From: JADJQU01 sp035490315
GTDB lineage: Bacteria; Planctomycetota; UBA1135; GCA-002686595
Length of the DNA: 64,000 nt
Direction of reading: 5' to 3'
Assembly: GCA_035490315.1 (NCBI GenBank)
Contig: DATHET010000221.1
Span: forward strand, 1 to 64,000
Position numbers and translations under genes: made by a program. The notes beneath the pieces are model-generated. The model had not been told where the DNA came from and did not search any database. It saw only the letters and a program-made list of their open reading frames with translations. This document shows, piece after piece, positions 24,796 to 36,235 of the stretch (position 1 is the first letter of the stretch; each line of letters starts with the position of its first letter).

Positions 24796-25379
24796 GACAA
24801 TTCCTTGCTCGGCCGGCCCAGGGTCAGATACCAGAGGGAGTTCGTGCCGTACACACGCTCGCGCGCGGCCAGGCTGCCGAATTCCGAGGAGAGGACGAGA
24901 TTGCGCGGCGCGTGGAACACGATCGTGCCCTCGGGCTGGAGCCGCTCGCTCGCGAGCTGGAGCAGGGCGTCGACCACGCGCTTGCGGCCCGGGCCGGCGC
25001 GCAGCAGAGGGTAGGGAGGGTCGTAGAAAATCACGTCGAAGCGCTTGTCGCCCGGATCCCTCCAGGCCGCGGGCGAAAGGGCGTCGGCGGTCACGACGCG
25101 CACGCGCTCGCCGGCCCCGAGGCCCGCGACATTGGACTGGAGCAGCTTCACCACGCGCGGATCGAGCTCGACCATGCGCGCGAATGCGGCGCCGCGGCTC
25201 AAGGACTCCAGGCCGAGCGAGCCCGTGCCGGCGAAGAGGTCGAGCACCAGCGCGCCGTCGATGCGCTCGCCCAGGGTGGAGAACAGGGCTTCCCGCACCC
25301 GGTCGAGCATCGGGCGCGTCCCCTCGCCCGGCGGCGCCTTGATCAGCCGGCCGCCGTACTCCCCCGCGATGATGCGCAT
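24792..25379 (-). CDS. rsmD: 16S rRNA (guanine966-N2)-methyltransferase
   Basis: This 195-residue protein starts MRIIAGEYGGRLIKAPPG, the RsmD N-terminal signature. It has the SAM motif VLDLFAGTGSLGLESLSRG and the catalytic DPPY motif in FYDPPYPLL. It methylates G966 of 16S rRNA. The start at 25379 matches the family and lies 33 bp from the divergent pdxJ start, so the two promoters must overlap. nagA follows with a 4-nt overlap. Confidence 0.93.
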   Translation of the reverse strand: MRIIAGEYGGRLIKAPPGEGTRPMLDRVREALFSTLGERIDGALVLDLFAGTGSLGLESLSRGAAFARMVELDPRVVKLLQSNVAGLGAGERVRVVTADALSPAAWRDPGDKRFDVIFYDPPYPLLRAGPGRKRVVDALLQLASERLQPEGTIVFHAPRNLVLSSEFGSLAARERVYGTNSLWYLTLGRPSKELS

Positions 25380-25412
25380 GTCGCGATGGTAGCGAGTCGG
25401 TACGATCCCACC

Positions 25413-26132
25413 ATGCTGCGCCTGCACGTCAACGTCGACCACGTGGCCACGCTGAGGCAGGCTCGCCGCGGGGTCGAGCCCGATCCCGTCGCCTGGGCCC
25501 TGGCCGCGGAGCGCGCGGGAGCCGACGGGATCACGGTGCACCTGCGCAAGGATCGCCGCCACATCCAGGACAGCGACGTGCGCGAGCTGCGCAAGCGCGG
25601 TCGCACGATCCTGAATCTGGAGTGCAGCCTCGATCAGGAAATGGTCGGCCTCGCGCTCGAGAGCGGCGCGCGAGTGATCTGCCTCGTGCCCGAGCGTCGC
25701 GAGGAGCTCACCACCGAAGGCGGCTTGGACGTGGTTCTCGAGCGCGAGCGCATCGCGCAGGTCCTGCCGTTGTTCGCGGCGCGCGGCGCGCTGGTCAGCC
25801 TGTTCGTCGACCCCGAGACGCGCCAGCTCGAAGCGGCGGCGAAGCTGGGCGCGCCCTTCGTGGAGCTGCACACCGGTTCCTATGCCGGCGCGAGCGATAC
25901 TGCACGCACCCGCGAGCTCGAGCGTCTGAGCAGCGCCGCCACGAGAGCGCGCGAGCTCGGCCTGCGCGTCAACGCGGGCCACGGCCTGAATCTCGCCAAT
26001 ACGCGCGACGTCGCGCTTATCGGAGGTCTCGAAGAACTCAACATCGGCTATTCGATCGTTGCCCGCGCGCTGTTCGTCGGCGTCGAAGCTGCGGTCCGCG
26101 AGATGTTGCACTGCATGGGGAGAAGCGAATGA
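25413..26132 (+). CDS. pdxJ: Pyridoxine 5'-phosphate synthase
   Basis: This 239-residue TIM barrel opens LHVNVDHVATLRQARRG, the PdxJ signature with its catalytic His. It also has GITVHLRKDRRHIQDSDV, LNLECSL (Glu) and NAGHGLNLAN (His). PdxJ condenses deoxyxylulose 5-phosphate with the PdxA product to give pyridoxine phosphate, so the cell makes vitamin B6 by the DXP-dependent route. The last codons overlap the dapA start (ATGA at 26129). Confidence 0.95.
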   Translation: MLRLHVNVDHVATLRQARRGVEPDPVAWALAAERAGADGITVHLRKDRRHIQDSDVRELRKRGRTILNLECSLDQEMVGLALESGARVICLVPERREELTTEGGLDVVLERERIAQVLPLFAARGALVSLFVDPETRQLEAAAKLGAPFVELHTGSYAGASDTARTRELERLSSAATRARELGLRVNAGHGLNLANTRDVALIGGLEELNIGYSIVARALFVGVEAAVREMLHCMGRSE

Positions 26133-27040
26133 AGTGTCCGTTCCAAGGCAGCCTGGTCGCATTGCCGACACCGTTCCGCCGCGACGAGGTCGATTTCGCC
26201 GCGCTGCACCACCTGATCGAGTGGCACGTGGAGAAGAAGAGCGACGGCATCGTCGTCGCCGGCACTTCCGGCGAGGCCGTGACGCTCAGCGACTACGAGC
26301 GGCGCAGCCTGCTGCACGCCACGGTCGAATACGCGCGCAAACGACTGCCGGTGATCGCCGGGATCGGCACCAACAACACGCGCCAGTCCGTGGACTTCGC
26401 GCGCTTCGCGGCCGACGCCCACGTCGACGGCCTGCTCGCAGTCGCGCCTTACTACAACAAGCCGACCCAGCCCGGCCTCGTCGCCCACTACTCCGCGATC
26501 GCGGAAGCGACCAGCCTGCCGCTGATCCTCTACAACGTCCCCGGCCGCACCTGCACGGACCTCAAGCCGGAGACCATCGCCGAATGCCGCAGCCGCTATC
26601 CGCACATCGTCGCGGTGAAGGAAGCCTCTGGCTCGATCGGACGCGCGCAGCAGATCAAGGAGTCGAGCGACATCGCCCTGATCGCGGGCGAGGACGCGCT
26701 GATCGCGGAATTCATGGGTCTCGGTGCCGTCGGCGTGATCGGCGTGGTCGCCAACATCGCGCCCTCGCAAGTCGCCGAGCTGTGCCGCGTGGCGCGCCCG
26801 GGCGGCAACGCGGTGCGCACGGCGGAGCTGGTCGACTGGCTGGCGCCGCTGATTCGCGATCTGTTCATCGAGACCAGCCCGACGCCGATGAAAACCGCGC
26901 TCGCCGCCATGAAGCTGTGCGGAGCGGAGGTGCGGTTGCCGCTGGTGGCGATGGAAGCGGCGAACCAGGAGCGGCTGATGTCGAGCCTGCACGAGGCCGG
27001 ATTGCTGCGCCTCGAGAAGTCCCCCGCGCCGCGCGGCTAG
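26129..27040 (+). CDS. dapA: 4-hydroxy-tetrahydrodipicolinate synthase
   Basis: This 303-residue class I aldolase shows the full DapA pattern: GSLVALPTPF, GTSGEAVTLS, the proton-relay Tyr in PYYNKPTQPG, YNVPGRT and the Schiff-base Lys in VAVKEASGS. It condenses pyruvate with aspartate semialdehyde in lysine/diaminopimelate synthesis. GGGGAG precedes the ATG, which overlaps the pdxJ stop. The C-terminal part (TSPTPMKTALAAMKLCG) is complete. Confidence 0.94.
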   Translation: MKCPFQGSLVALPTPFRRDEVDFAALHHLIEWHVEKKSDGIVVAGTSGEAVTLSDYERRSLLHATVEYARKRLPVIAGIGTNNTRQSVDFARFAADAHVDGLLAVAPYYNKPTQPGLVAHYSAIAEATSLPLILYNVPGRTCTDLKPETIAECRSRYPHIVAVKEASGSIGRAQQIKESSDIALIAGEDALIAEFMGLGAVGVIGVVANIAPSQVAELCRVARPGGNAVRTAELVDWLAPLIRDLFIETSPTPMKTALAAMKLCGAEVRLPLVAMEAANQERLMSSLHEAGLLRLEKSPAPRG

Positions 27041-27044
27041 GACA

Positions 27045-27857
27045 TCAGCGCAGGAGCGCGTCGACGCAGATCCAGGAGCCTGCCCAGCGGGGAATCGAGC
27101 GGACGGCGTTGGTGCGCTGCCCTGCGAGCGACTTGCGAACGAGCATCGCGTTCCCGGAAGCGATGTAGAGCTCCCCATCCAACAGGTCGGAGTAATCGAG
27201 CAACACTTTGAGACCCCATCCCATGTTGGATCGGGAGGGCTCGGTGCCGGAGACTCGCGGAGTCATGGCGAGTTGCAGGGCCTCGGCATCGTCGGAGATT
27301 CGACCGCGAAGTTCTGGGTTTCGCTGGAGACTTGCGAGGAACCCGATGCCGCAGTCGGCGACGGAGAGTTGCATGCGCCGGGAGCTCGGCTCCAGATCGG
27401 CGAACGCGTAGCCGGTCTCGGGCGCGCCGGAGTGTTGAACGATGTTGGCGCCGAGCTCTTCGAGGACGAATCGCGTCATCCGCAAGGCACTCGGAGAGAT
27501 CGTCGGGTCTTGAGCCTGGACCGCTTGGGCTATGCGCGTTGCTGCTGCTTGTGCCTCGTCCAGATCCTTGATCGCGTTCAGGATGATTCCACGGGTCCCC
27601 GTGTCAATTCCGTCGGTTCTGGCATTGCTCAATACGAAACCCGAGCCATCCATGTTGAAGCTAGCCGTGGAACGCAAGCCTCGCCCCAAGCGATAAGCAA
27701 CCGACGAAGCCAGTAGGACAGCCGATGCGGCCGCCGTTCCTCTCCGGCTGGCAAGCTCGAGAGAGAGCGATTGCTCGTCTCGAATTCTCTGCCACATCTC
27801 GAACCAGCGAATGGCCGACTCCGGTACGGGGAGATCTGGGAACTGAACCTCGACCAT
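27045..27857 (-). CDS. HATPase-fold (GHKL) ATP-binding protein
   Basis: This 270-residue protein has a C-terminal GHKL ATPase domain. RFVLEELGANIVQHS is the N-box, SVADCGIGFLASL the G1 box, and NMGWGLKVLLDYSDLLDGEL the G2-like lid and following helix. The first 120 or so residues hold a helical region and a strand-rich segment (STASFNMDGSGFVLSN) that I do not recognise. There is no His-phosphotransfer motif, so it is not a classical sensor kinase and is more like an anti-sigma or switch-type ATPase. ATG 27857 gives the most compact frame. The DNA looks less GC-rich than in its neighbours. It converges with dapA and is divergent from clpB. Confidence 0.7.
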   Translation of the reverse strand: MVEVQFPDLPVPESAIRWFEMWQRIRDEQSLSLELASRRGTAAASAVLLASSVAYRLGRGLRSTASFNMDGSGFVLSNARTDGIDTGTRGIILNAIKDLDEAQAAATRIAQAVQAQDPTISPSALRMTRFVLEELGANIVQHSGAPETGYAFADLEPSSRRMQLSVADCGIGFLASLQRNPELRGRISDDAEALQLAMTPRVSGTEPSRSNMGWGLKVLLDYSDLLDGELYIASGNAMLVRKSLAGQRTNAVRSIPRWAGSWICVDALLR

Positions 27858-28080
27858 TTGGCGAATGCTAGCGATGGGGCTCGGTCCGATCGGACCCGAG
27901 GCGACCGTCTGATGACCTTCGCCAGGATGCTGGATATTGACTCGCCGTGCACCCTTCAGGCGCGCACCTGTAGCCTGCCGTCTTGGCACTCCTCCGCTGC
28001 CTGATCGGCAGCAAGGGACCATTGTCGCGCCCAGGAAGGCCTATGGCAGCCCCAAATGACCGCCTCGTTCGGTCCATGGC

Positions 28081-28095
28081 TGGCACAAGCCTTGC
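28081..28095 (+). promoter_or_regulatory. Sigma-54 (-24/-12) promoter match for clpB
   Basis: TGGCAC at 28081-28086 and TTGC at 28092-28095, separated by 5 nt, match the sigma-54 consensus TGGCAC-N5-TTGC exactly at both elements. The predicted transcription start, about 12 nt after the GC of the -12 element, falls at roughly 28106-28108, on or just before the clpB ATG. The message would therefore be leaderless or almost so. No activator site was identified upstream. Confidence 0.55.
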
Positions 28096-28107
28096 GCTGC
28101 GCTCGCC

Positions 28108-30642
<2,535 letters not shown>

Positions 30643-30654
<12 letters not shown>

Positions 30655-30740
30655 AGCAGCGACATCCTGAACCGGCCGCTTACCCGCGCGCAGCGCCGAG
30701 TAAGCGGCCGGTTCAGGATGGCGGTGCTTTACCGGGTACC
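30643..30740. repeat. Dispersed palindrome, copy A (between convergent clpB and methyltransferase)
   Basis: This is a 98-bp inverted repeat with GGTACC at both ends and arms of about 42 bp (outer part GGTACCCGGTAAAGCA, inner part CATCCTGAACCGGCC...). The arms differ at only a few positions. The outer ACCCGGTAA reads G-T-R-stop or T-R-stop on each strand, and both convergent genes end in exactly that way, at 30654 and 30729. The element therefore supplies both stop codons. It probably also acts as a two-way terminator. Confidence 0.9.
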
Positions 30741-32432
30741 GTATCGCTGTTGCTTGCGGCCGAAGACGCGCACGAGATTCTGCTTGCGGCTGCGCAGGAG
30801 CGCGTTGAGCTCGGCGATCGACTGCTCCTGCTCGAGCAGCTTGCTCGCGGCTGCTGCCGCGGATTCGTTCGCGCGCAAGAGTTCCTGCTGGATCGCCAGG
30901 GCGCCGTCGTGCTCCAGTCCGAGCCGAGCTTCGAGCTCCGTTTGCAGGCTGCGGTGGCGGCCCAGCTCGCTTTCGTAGCCCTCGCGAAGCGCCTCCACTT
31001 CCTTGCGCTCCTGCTCGCGCATGGCACGCAGCGAAGCCAACTCCTTGCGATGGGACTCGAGTTCCGCCGTCACATCGGCGAGCACGCACTTGTGCTCGTC
31101 GAGCTCGGACCGAAGCTCTGCCTCGATCTCGCCCGCGCCGCGCCGCCTCTTTTCGAGCTCGCCGGTGAGCTCGCGGTGGGCTGCCCGATGCGAGGCCAGG
31201 TCCTGCTCGAGCGTCGCGATCGACCGAGCCGCCTCGGCGCGCTCGCGCCCGAGCTGCGCACCGCGGTGCTCCAGCTCGCCGCGCACACCTTCGAGATCCG
31301 AACGCAGCTCCGCGACCGTTTCACGGTGCAGGCCGAGATCCGCACGAAGCTCCTCGACCGTGCCGCGGTGCTGGCCGAGATCCGTCGAGAGGCTCTCGAT
31401 CGCGTCAGCACTTTCCAGACGTTCGCTCGCCAGCTCCTCCAGCAGGTGCTGCTGCTCCGCGCGACACTCGGCCAGCGCATCGCGCAGATGGCTCGTCTCG
31501 GCGCGCTCGCTGATCAGATCGACGTCGATCTCCTCGAGGGTCTTCCGATGGCTTTCGAGATCCATCGAGAGATCGTTCGTGACCTGGGCGAGCTTTCCCC
31601 GCTCCTCGCGCCAGGCAGTCCGTTCGCGATCGAACGCGACCAGCTCGCCTGCCAGCTCCCCGAAGCTGCGCAGTGCACCGCGAGGCGCGGACTGCTCGTG
31701 CTGCAGCGCGTGTGCATCGGGCAAGGGCGCGCCGTCGAAAGCCCCGATCACGATGTGGCGATAGACCGGGTCGCCGTGGTCGGAGGCGTAGAGGTTGCGG
31801 TTGTAGAACTCGTTGACCGATGCCCCGAGACTGCGCAGCGACGGATCGTCGTCGAGGTACATCGACAGGCACATCATTGCGAGCCAGCGGTCGAGGTTGG
31901 CGTGCCCCAGGCTCCGAACGCGCGCGCCCATTTCGGCGAGCTCGCGCTCAGTCGCCTCTCGCGACGGCAGGCCGTAGCGGCGATGCTCGTCGAGATAGCG
32001 ATGCTCGATGCCGAGCTTCTGCTTCAAGAACCGGCGCAGCAGCGTCTCGGCCTTGGCCACGCGCTCGGAGTGGTACGGACCCGCGATCACGACCCAGCGC
32101 CGCGCGACGCGGCCGCATTCGCGAAGGAATGCCGTGCGCGCGGCCGGCGGAACGTGCTCGAGCGTGTCCAGCGCGGTAACCACGTCGAAGGACTTGTCCC
32201 GAAACGGCAACTTCGCGCCGTCCCCGAGCACGAATCCGGTCACGTTCGCGGGCTCCAGGTCGACCAGAGTCACGCGCTCCTTGGAAACGAAGTCGCGCAG
32301 GACCGCAGTCCGGCCGCCAACGTCGAGCACCGAAATCCCGGAAGCGCCGCCATGGACGCTGCTGAGCACGTCGGCGACGACGCGGTAGCGCTGGTACAAG
32401 TCGAAGGGCAACCGTGTCGGGGTGGAAATCAT
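30729..32432 (-). CDS. SAM methyltransferase fused to a long coiled coil
   Basis: This 567-residue protein has an N-terminal class I methyltransferase (ISVLDVGGRTAVLRDFV motif I, VTLVDLEPANVTG, DVVTALDTLEHVPP with catalytic-side residues) up to about residue 190. From about 270 to 550 it is an almost uninterrupted coiled coil with a repeating LxxHRxTVEELRxDL pattern. The layout resembles the WbdD-type methyltransferase rulers used in O-antigen chain-length control; that link is inference from architecture. GGAAGG precedes ATG 32432. The last residues GTR and the stop come from the palindrome at 30643-30740. Confidence 0.82.
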   Translation of the reverse strand: MISTPTRLPFDLYQRYRVVADVLSSVHGGASGISVLDVGGRTAVLRDFVSKERVTLVDLEPANVTGFVLGDGAKLPFRDKSFDVVTALDTLEHVPPAARTAFLRECGRVARRWVVIAGPYHSERVAKAETLLRRFLKQKLGIEHRYLDEHRRYGLPSREATERELAEMGARVRSLGHANLDRWLAMMCLSMYLDDDPSLRSLGASVNEFYNRNLYASDHGDPVYRHIVIGAFDGAPLPDAHALQHEQSAPRGALRSFGELAGELVAFDRERTAWREERGKLAQVTNDLSMDLESHRKTLEEIDVDLISERAETSHLRDALAECRAEQQHLLEELASERLESADAIESLSTDLGQHRGTVEELRADLGLHRETVAELRSDLEGVRGELEHRGAQLGRERAEAARSIATLEQDLASHRAAHRELTGELEKRRRGAGEIEAELRSELDEHKCVLADVTAELESHRKELASLRAMREQERKEVEALREGYESELGRHRSLQTELEARLGLEHDGALAIQQELLRANESAAAAASKLLEQEQSIAELNALLRSRKQNLVRVFGRKQQRYGTR

Positions 32433-33152
32433 GCCTACGAACCTTCCTTCGCAGATTGAGGACTCGTCAGATCGGCGAGGTCGTTTCTCGGATCGCCGGA
32501 GGCCCTCCACCAGGGCGGACCGTGTTTTTTTTCGAGCCGCGGCCCCACGGAGCTCGAATATCAGTGGAAGCACGGAGGCGTGTGAGTGGAGATCGAGCGC
32601 CTTGCAGCGCTCCGGTCAGCCGCTCGCAGCGTCGACCCCGGGGGGATGATTGCACCCGAACACGACAAGTCGCAGGAATGGGCAGCGTCTCTTGTCGGTT
32701 CAGTCACTTCTCGCAGATGCAGGTTCCTGGATGCGGGGAGCGAGGCACCATTCTTCGGAGCACCGATCTGCTTTGGCCCCACCGGCATCCGCCGTTCGCC
32801 AGGAGTGAGCTCAGGCGGAACGACAGTCTGCGGCGGCGCGTATTCGCTGGACGTGAACGCCTTTGCCGCCGGGAGCTTGGGCGGCAACCCTTCGCCAGCT
32901 CTGCGAGTGCCCGGTTCGTTGGTCTACTGCCGTTTCTGGGGACGCGACGACTTCCTGTGGGGTGGCGATGTGCAACTCACGGACGCGTTGGAGTACGGCG
33001 TGCGCGCGTAACAGCGGAGCAGTCCGGCCAGGACCCGCCGAGAGTCTCGGGATCTCCTTGCAGTTTCGCGGAGATCCCCGCCGAGGCATGGAGGTTGCGC
33101 TGAGCGGCCCTCACCGGTCGGACCGTGACTCATTCCCCTCTCGAGCCGTCTA
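32433..33152. other. Gene-poor interval with a decayed gene
   Basis: This 720-bp stretch holds only the fragment at 32586-33011. The first 150 bases contain a run of eight T at about 32525 and no credible start. The last 140 bases should hold the promoter of the secreted protein at 33153. I see no RNA gene or repeat here. Confidence 0.5.
32586..33011 (+). pseudogene. Truncated copy of the planctomycete C-terminal domain
   Basis: The last 90 or so residues of this frame (APICFGPTGIRRSPGVSSGG, AYSLDVNAFAAGSLGGNP, VPGSLVYCRFWGRDDF, DALEYGV) align with the C-terminal domain of the secreted proteins at 42464 and 61294. The parent carries N-terminal repeats and a CTAKLNSLGC motif before this; both are missing here. 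The first 50 residues of the frame look random and there is no signal peptide. It is therefore a remnant of a once larger secreted protein. Confidence 0.7.
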
Positions 33153-33659
33153 ATGTCGATGATCGTCGCCGCGTCTCGTTCTTTGCCGCTCGTTCTCCTG
33201 TTCGCTTTCGCTCCGTCGCTCCACGCGCAGAATTGCACGGGGACCATTGCCGCAAATATCAACAGCGTTTCGGTCAGCACGGGAGGCGTGCAGTTGATTG
33301 ACCTGACGGTCGCGCCCTCGCAGTTCGACTTGCAGTGGCAGATCATCGGTTCCTTCGGCACGAACACCCCGACGCCCTGGTTCTCGTACGGCGGGCTAAA
33401 CCTGAACCTGGATCGCTACATGTTCCGCATGCTGAACGGGCACGGCGGTTTCGTGCACGGCGCCATCAACGGCTACATCGGCGGACCGCTGATTCCCTTC
33501 AACACGGCCGGCCAGGCGCAACTTCAGGTCGTGATCCCGCAAGGCTTGTCGAGCCACTTCATCGGCAAGACCCTGCACCACGGCATGTACTACACGAGCC
33601 AGATCAGCCTCTTGCCGACGTGCGGCACGCCGACCGTCGCGCTCACACTGCTGCCCTGA
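33153..33659 (+). CDS. Small secreted protein
   Basis: This 168-residue protein has a signal peptide (ASRSLPLVLLFAFAPSLHAQ, cleavage after HAQ). The rest is strand-rich with many Gly, Asn and Pro (GGLNLNLDRYMFRMLNGHGG, INGYIGGPLIPFN) and is typical of the beta-sandwich secreted proteins abundant in deep planctomycetes. Two Cys pairs are possible (NCTGT and LLPTCGTP). No enzyme motif is seen. It converges on the FG-GAP gene with palindrome copy B between the stops. Confidence 0.7.
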   Translation: MSMIVAASRSLPLVLLFAFAPSLHAQNCTGTIAANINSVSVSTGGVQLIDLTVAPSQFDLQWQIIGSFGTNTPTPWFSYGGLNLNLDRYMFRMLNGHGGFVHGAINGYIGGPLIPFNTAGQAQLQVVIPQGLSSHFIGKTLHHGMYYTSQISLLPTCGTPTVALTLLP

Positions 33660-33664
33660 TCCAG

Positions 33665-33770
33665 TCCCGGTATTCCACCGCCATCCTGAACCGGCGGCTT
33701 ACTCGAGCGGTCGCGAATGCGCGGCGCGAGTCAGCGGCTGGTTCAGGACGGTGGTGGAATTCCGGGTACC
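33665..33770. repeat. Dispersed palindrome, copy B (between convergent genes)
   Basis: This inverted repeat of about 106 bp belongs to the same family as copy A: the left arm has CCCGGTATTCCACCGCCATC and the right arm is the reverse complement with a few changes, ending GGGTACC. The loop is near 33707-33729. It lies after the stop of the secreted protein at 33659 and before the stop of the FG-GAP gene at 33779. Confidence 0.85.
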
Positions 33771-33778
33771 GTGCTTGC

Positions 33779-35101
33779 CTACTTCTTCGCTGGCTCTTGA
33801 AGCTCAGGATAGTGGTCGAGGCTGAGCATTGGATAGTCGCGCTCGTGAAAGTATTTGCGCGCCTGGCCGGTGGCTGCGGAGAGGATTGCTACTTCACCGC
33901 CGTCTGATTCAGAGCCCTCAGACGGGACGTTCCTCAGCTTTCCAACCGCGACGATCCAGTCGCTTGCGGGAAATGGATGTCTTGCTCGCAGAGTTGCCAA
34001 GGTCGTGGTCCCTTTCTCGACGGCGTATGGCGCCTTCCAGAGCATCTCGAGCGTCTTTCCTGAGTAGGCCTGAAGCTCCTCGGCGAAAAACGGCGTCCTC
34101 ACGGCAAAGAAGATGTCGTGCTCTTTTGTATCGGAGGAAGGCACGAGGCTGAATTCAAACTGATCCGATTCCGAGCTGGACCACTTGCCGAACGTGGTTT
34201 CGAGCGCGAGTTCGCCGGTCACGCCCGAGAACGCCGAGAACGCGGCGCTTCCGCGTTCCTTGTCCGGATTGCTCAGAACAATTGCGCGCTTGCCGTCGAT
34301 CTCGAGGCCCGTGCAGATCGCCGACCGGTAGCCGCGGGGATCTCGGCTCGGTCCGAGTTTCAGTGTGGAGATGCACTTGCCGGAAGCGCCGGAGCACACC
34401 TGAAGGGCTTTCAGCTCTCGCGACAACGATAAATAGTCGTGGATCTTGTCACCGTCGTAGTCCTCGGCGAGCAACTTGATGGGTCCGGAAATCGAAGGAC
34501 GATCGAGGGGCTGCCAGGACTGTCCAGAAATCCATCTCGTGGACTCGACCGAGCCATCATGAAACGCAACTGCGTAGTCTGGACTCCGATCGCTATCGAG
34601 ATCTCCCGGGCTGCCAAGGAATCCCGCTGCGCCCGGAATCGTCGCAACGGCATGAAGATCGTCGAACGAAACGATTTTGACGGCATTCACGTCCGACTTG
34701 CCCTGCTTCCGCCTGCAGCTGATCGCAAGCTTGGCTGGGATGGAGCGCGTGTTCAGCTCGATCGGAAAGACCGAATTGCCGAACCATGTGTCTTCGGAAT
34801 CTCCAGACAGCTCGCGGAGCACGCCTCCATCCGTGCCGGAGAGGATCAGCACTTGCCCGGTTCGCCCAGATTTGCTCCAGGCCAACGGAGCGGAAACCGC
34901 GATGTCATCGCGACCATCCTTGTCCACGTCGCCGACGCAGACGACGGAAGACCCAAACAGCGTTCCACCGTCATCGAGAAGCTCGCCGGTGACGTGGGGA
35001 GTCGATTTGAATCGTTCGGGCGGTAATTGAACGAGCCCTGCGAGCATCCCCATGGCTAGGGAACAGAGAACCACGGCACGTTCGGAGCGGTTCGACCTCA
35101 T
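33779..35101 (-). CDS. FG-GAP/integrin-like beta-propeller protein
   Basis: This 440-residue protein has a short N-terminal hydrophobic segment (AVVLCSLAMGMLAGLVQL) and then repeats of the FG-GAP type: LFGSSVVCVGDVDKDGRDDI, FLGSPGDLDSDRSPDYAVAF and LLAEDYDGDKIHDYLSL. The DxDxDGxxD loops bind calcium in integrin-like propellers. Later repeats are degenerate. It is probably exported and surface-bound. The DNA here looks less GC-rich than the window average, as in the neighbouring TPR gene, which may reflect recent arrival. Confidence 0.75.
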   Translation of the reverse strand: MRSNRSERAVVLCSLAMGMLAGLVQLPPERFKSTPHVTGELLDDGGTLFGSSVVCVGDVDKDGRDDIAVSAPLAWSKSGRTGQVLILSGTDGGVLRELSGDSEDTWFGNSVFPIELNTRSIPAKLAISCRRKQGKSDVNAVKIVSFDDLHAVATIPGAAGFLGSPGDLDSDRSPDYAVAFHDGSVESTRWISGQSWQPLDRPSISGPIKLLAEDYDGDKIHDYLSLSRELKALQVCSGASGKCISTLKLGPSRDPRGYRSAICTGLEIDGKRAIVLSNPDKERGSAAFSAFSGVTGELALETTFGKWSSSESDQFEFSLVPSSDTKEHDIFFAVRTPFFAEELQAYSGKTLEMLWKAPYAVEKGTTTLATLRARHPFPASDWIVAVGKLRNVPSEGSESDGGEVAILSAATGQARKYFHERDYPMLSLDHYPELQEPAKK

Positions 35102-35136
35102 TCCATGGTGAGCGTACCACGGTCATCGATTGCTCG

Positions 35137-35182
35137 ACCGGGTAAGAGGCTGGTTCAGGATGGTGGTGGTTTACCGGGAACG
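35137..35182. repeat. Dispersed palindrome, copy C (one arm only)
   Basis: Only the right half of the family is present here: CGGGTAAGAGGCTGGTTCAG followed by GATGGTGGTGGTTTACCGGG. The left arm cannot be found within 60 bases upstream. It lies between two tandem reverse genes (33779-35101 and 35205-36203). As a single arm it cannot fold on itself. Confidence 0.75.
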
Positions 35183-35204
35183 GCAGTGGTAACGAAGTGC
35201 GAGG

Positions 35205-36203
35205 TCAGTATTTGAGGTTCGCTCGAAGGTCGGGCATATCTCCTGCCTTGACCTCGGCGATCCAGCGGTCGAGCGAGACTGTGTCCCAGAACTTGCGGCA
35301 GAGCTCGAAGTACTCTCTGACGATTGCGCGTTCTCCGCGTTCGAGAAGTTCCTTCGCCAGCTGCATGTTTGGCCCGAAAGAGTCCAGTTGAGGGGAGCCG
35401 CGTGTTCGGCCCGCTTCGAGGAGATGTCGCTTCGCGGATTCGACGTCGCCCTCGCGGAGCGCGACGCGGCCGAGGACCAGGTTTGCATCGTGGATCACAT
35501 TGCCCGTGTTCCAGCTTTCGGGATCCCGCTTCACGTGGATCAGTAGCTGTGTCGCAACCGCGCGCGCTCTGTCCAACTCGCCAGCCTCGAGCGCAGCCTT
35601 GCAGAGTTTTTCCAGTAACAACTGGATCGAAAAGCCATCCGTCTGTTTGGAGAGCGACATCTCATACAGCTCCAGCACTCCCCGCCACCCCTGCAGAGTC
35701 ATCGAGTGCCGGCGGCCGGATCTGAGCAGATCCCCCAACTGTTCGTGTGGCGCGGGATCTTCCGACGCCAGCTGACAGGCTTTGAGAAGCAACTCCTCGG
35801 CCAACTCCGGATGATCCCTGCCAAGGAAGCCCGCGGCGTTCTGGAGGACACGAGGATTGCTCGGGTGAGCTGCGAGCGCTCGCCTCCAAGCTTCGCCCAA
35901 CCTTGCATTCGCGTCGGCAGTGCCGAACGTGGGGCTGATCATCCGAGGCGTGCTGATGATCGACGAGTCGGGATGGTGATCGATCCACCAGAGCTGATTG
36001 GCCAGGAGCAGGACCCGATGTCGTTCTTTCCCCGCCATCTGGGTGCGCAGACTGGCTCCGGCAAGCGTGGCGCGAAGCAGCAGGTTGTCAGGATCGCTTT
36101 CGAGCGCCACCCCGAGCGCCAGCACGGAGCTGAGGTCGATGGAAATTCCAGCTTCGAACGCTCGCTCCAGTCGGTCGTCGGAACTGTCCATCGGTTGACG
36201 CAC
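35205..36203 (-). CDS. TPR-like helical repeat protein
   Basis: This 332-residue all-helical protein has TPR-like repeats (RALAAHPSNPRVLQNAAGFL, AEELLLKACQLASEDPAPHE, GRVALREGDVESAKRHLLEA). The end (FGPNMQLAKELLERGERAIV, YFELCRKFWDTVSLDRW, DMPDLRANLKY) matches a tail I have seen in several uncharacterised bacterial TPR proteins. There is no signal peptide or membrane segment, so it is presumably cytoplasmic. An alternative ATG lies at 36191. The function is unknown. Confidence 0.68.
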   Translation of the reverse strand: MRQPMDSSDDRLERAFEAGISIDLSSVLALGVALESDPDNLLLRATLAGASLRTQMAGKERHRVLLLANQLWWIDHHPDSSIISTPRMISPTFGTADANARLGEAWRRALAAHPSNPRVLQNAAGFLGRDHPELAEELLLKACQLASEDPAPHEQLGDLLRSGRRHSMTLQGWRGVLELYEMSLSKQTDGFSIQLLLEKLCKAALEAGELDRARAVATQLLIHVKRDPESWNTGNVIHDANLVLGRVALREGDVESAKRHLLEAGRTRGSPQLDSFGPNMQLAKELLERGERAIVREYFELCRKFWDTVSLDRWIAEVKAGDMPDLRANLKY

Positions 36204-36235
36204 TGAGACCGCCTAAGCATGCCCTCGCTCGATTC

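Noticed and set aside
27982..27990. CIRCE (HrcA) element before clpB
   Set aside because: Only one half-site (TTGGCACTC) is present; no inverted partner at 9 nt.
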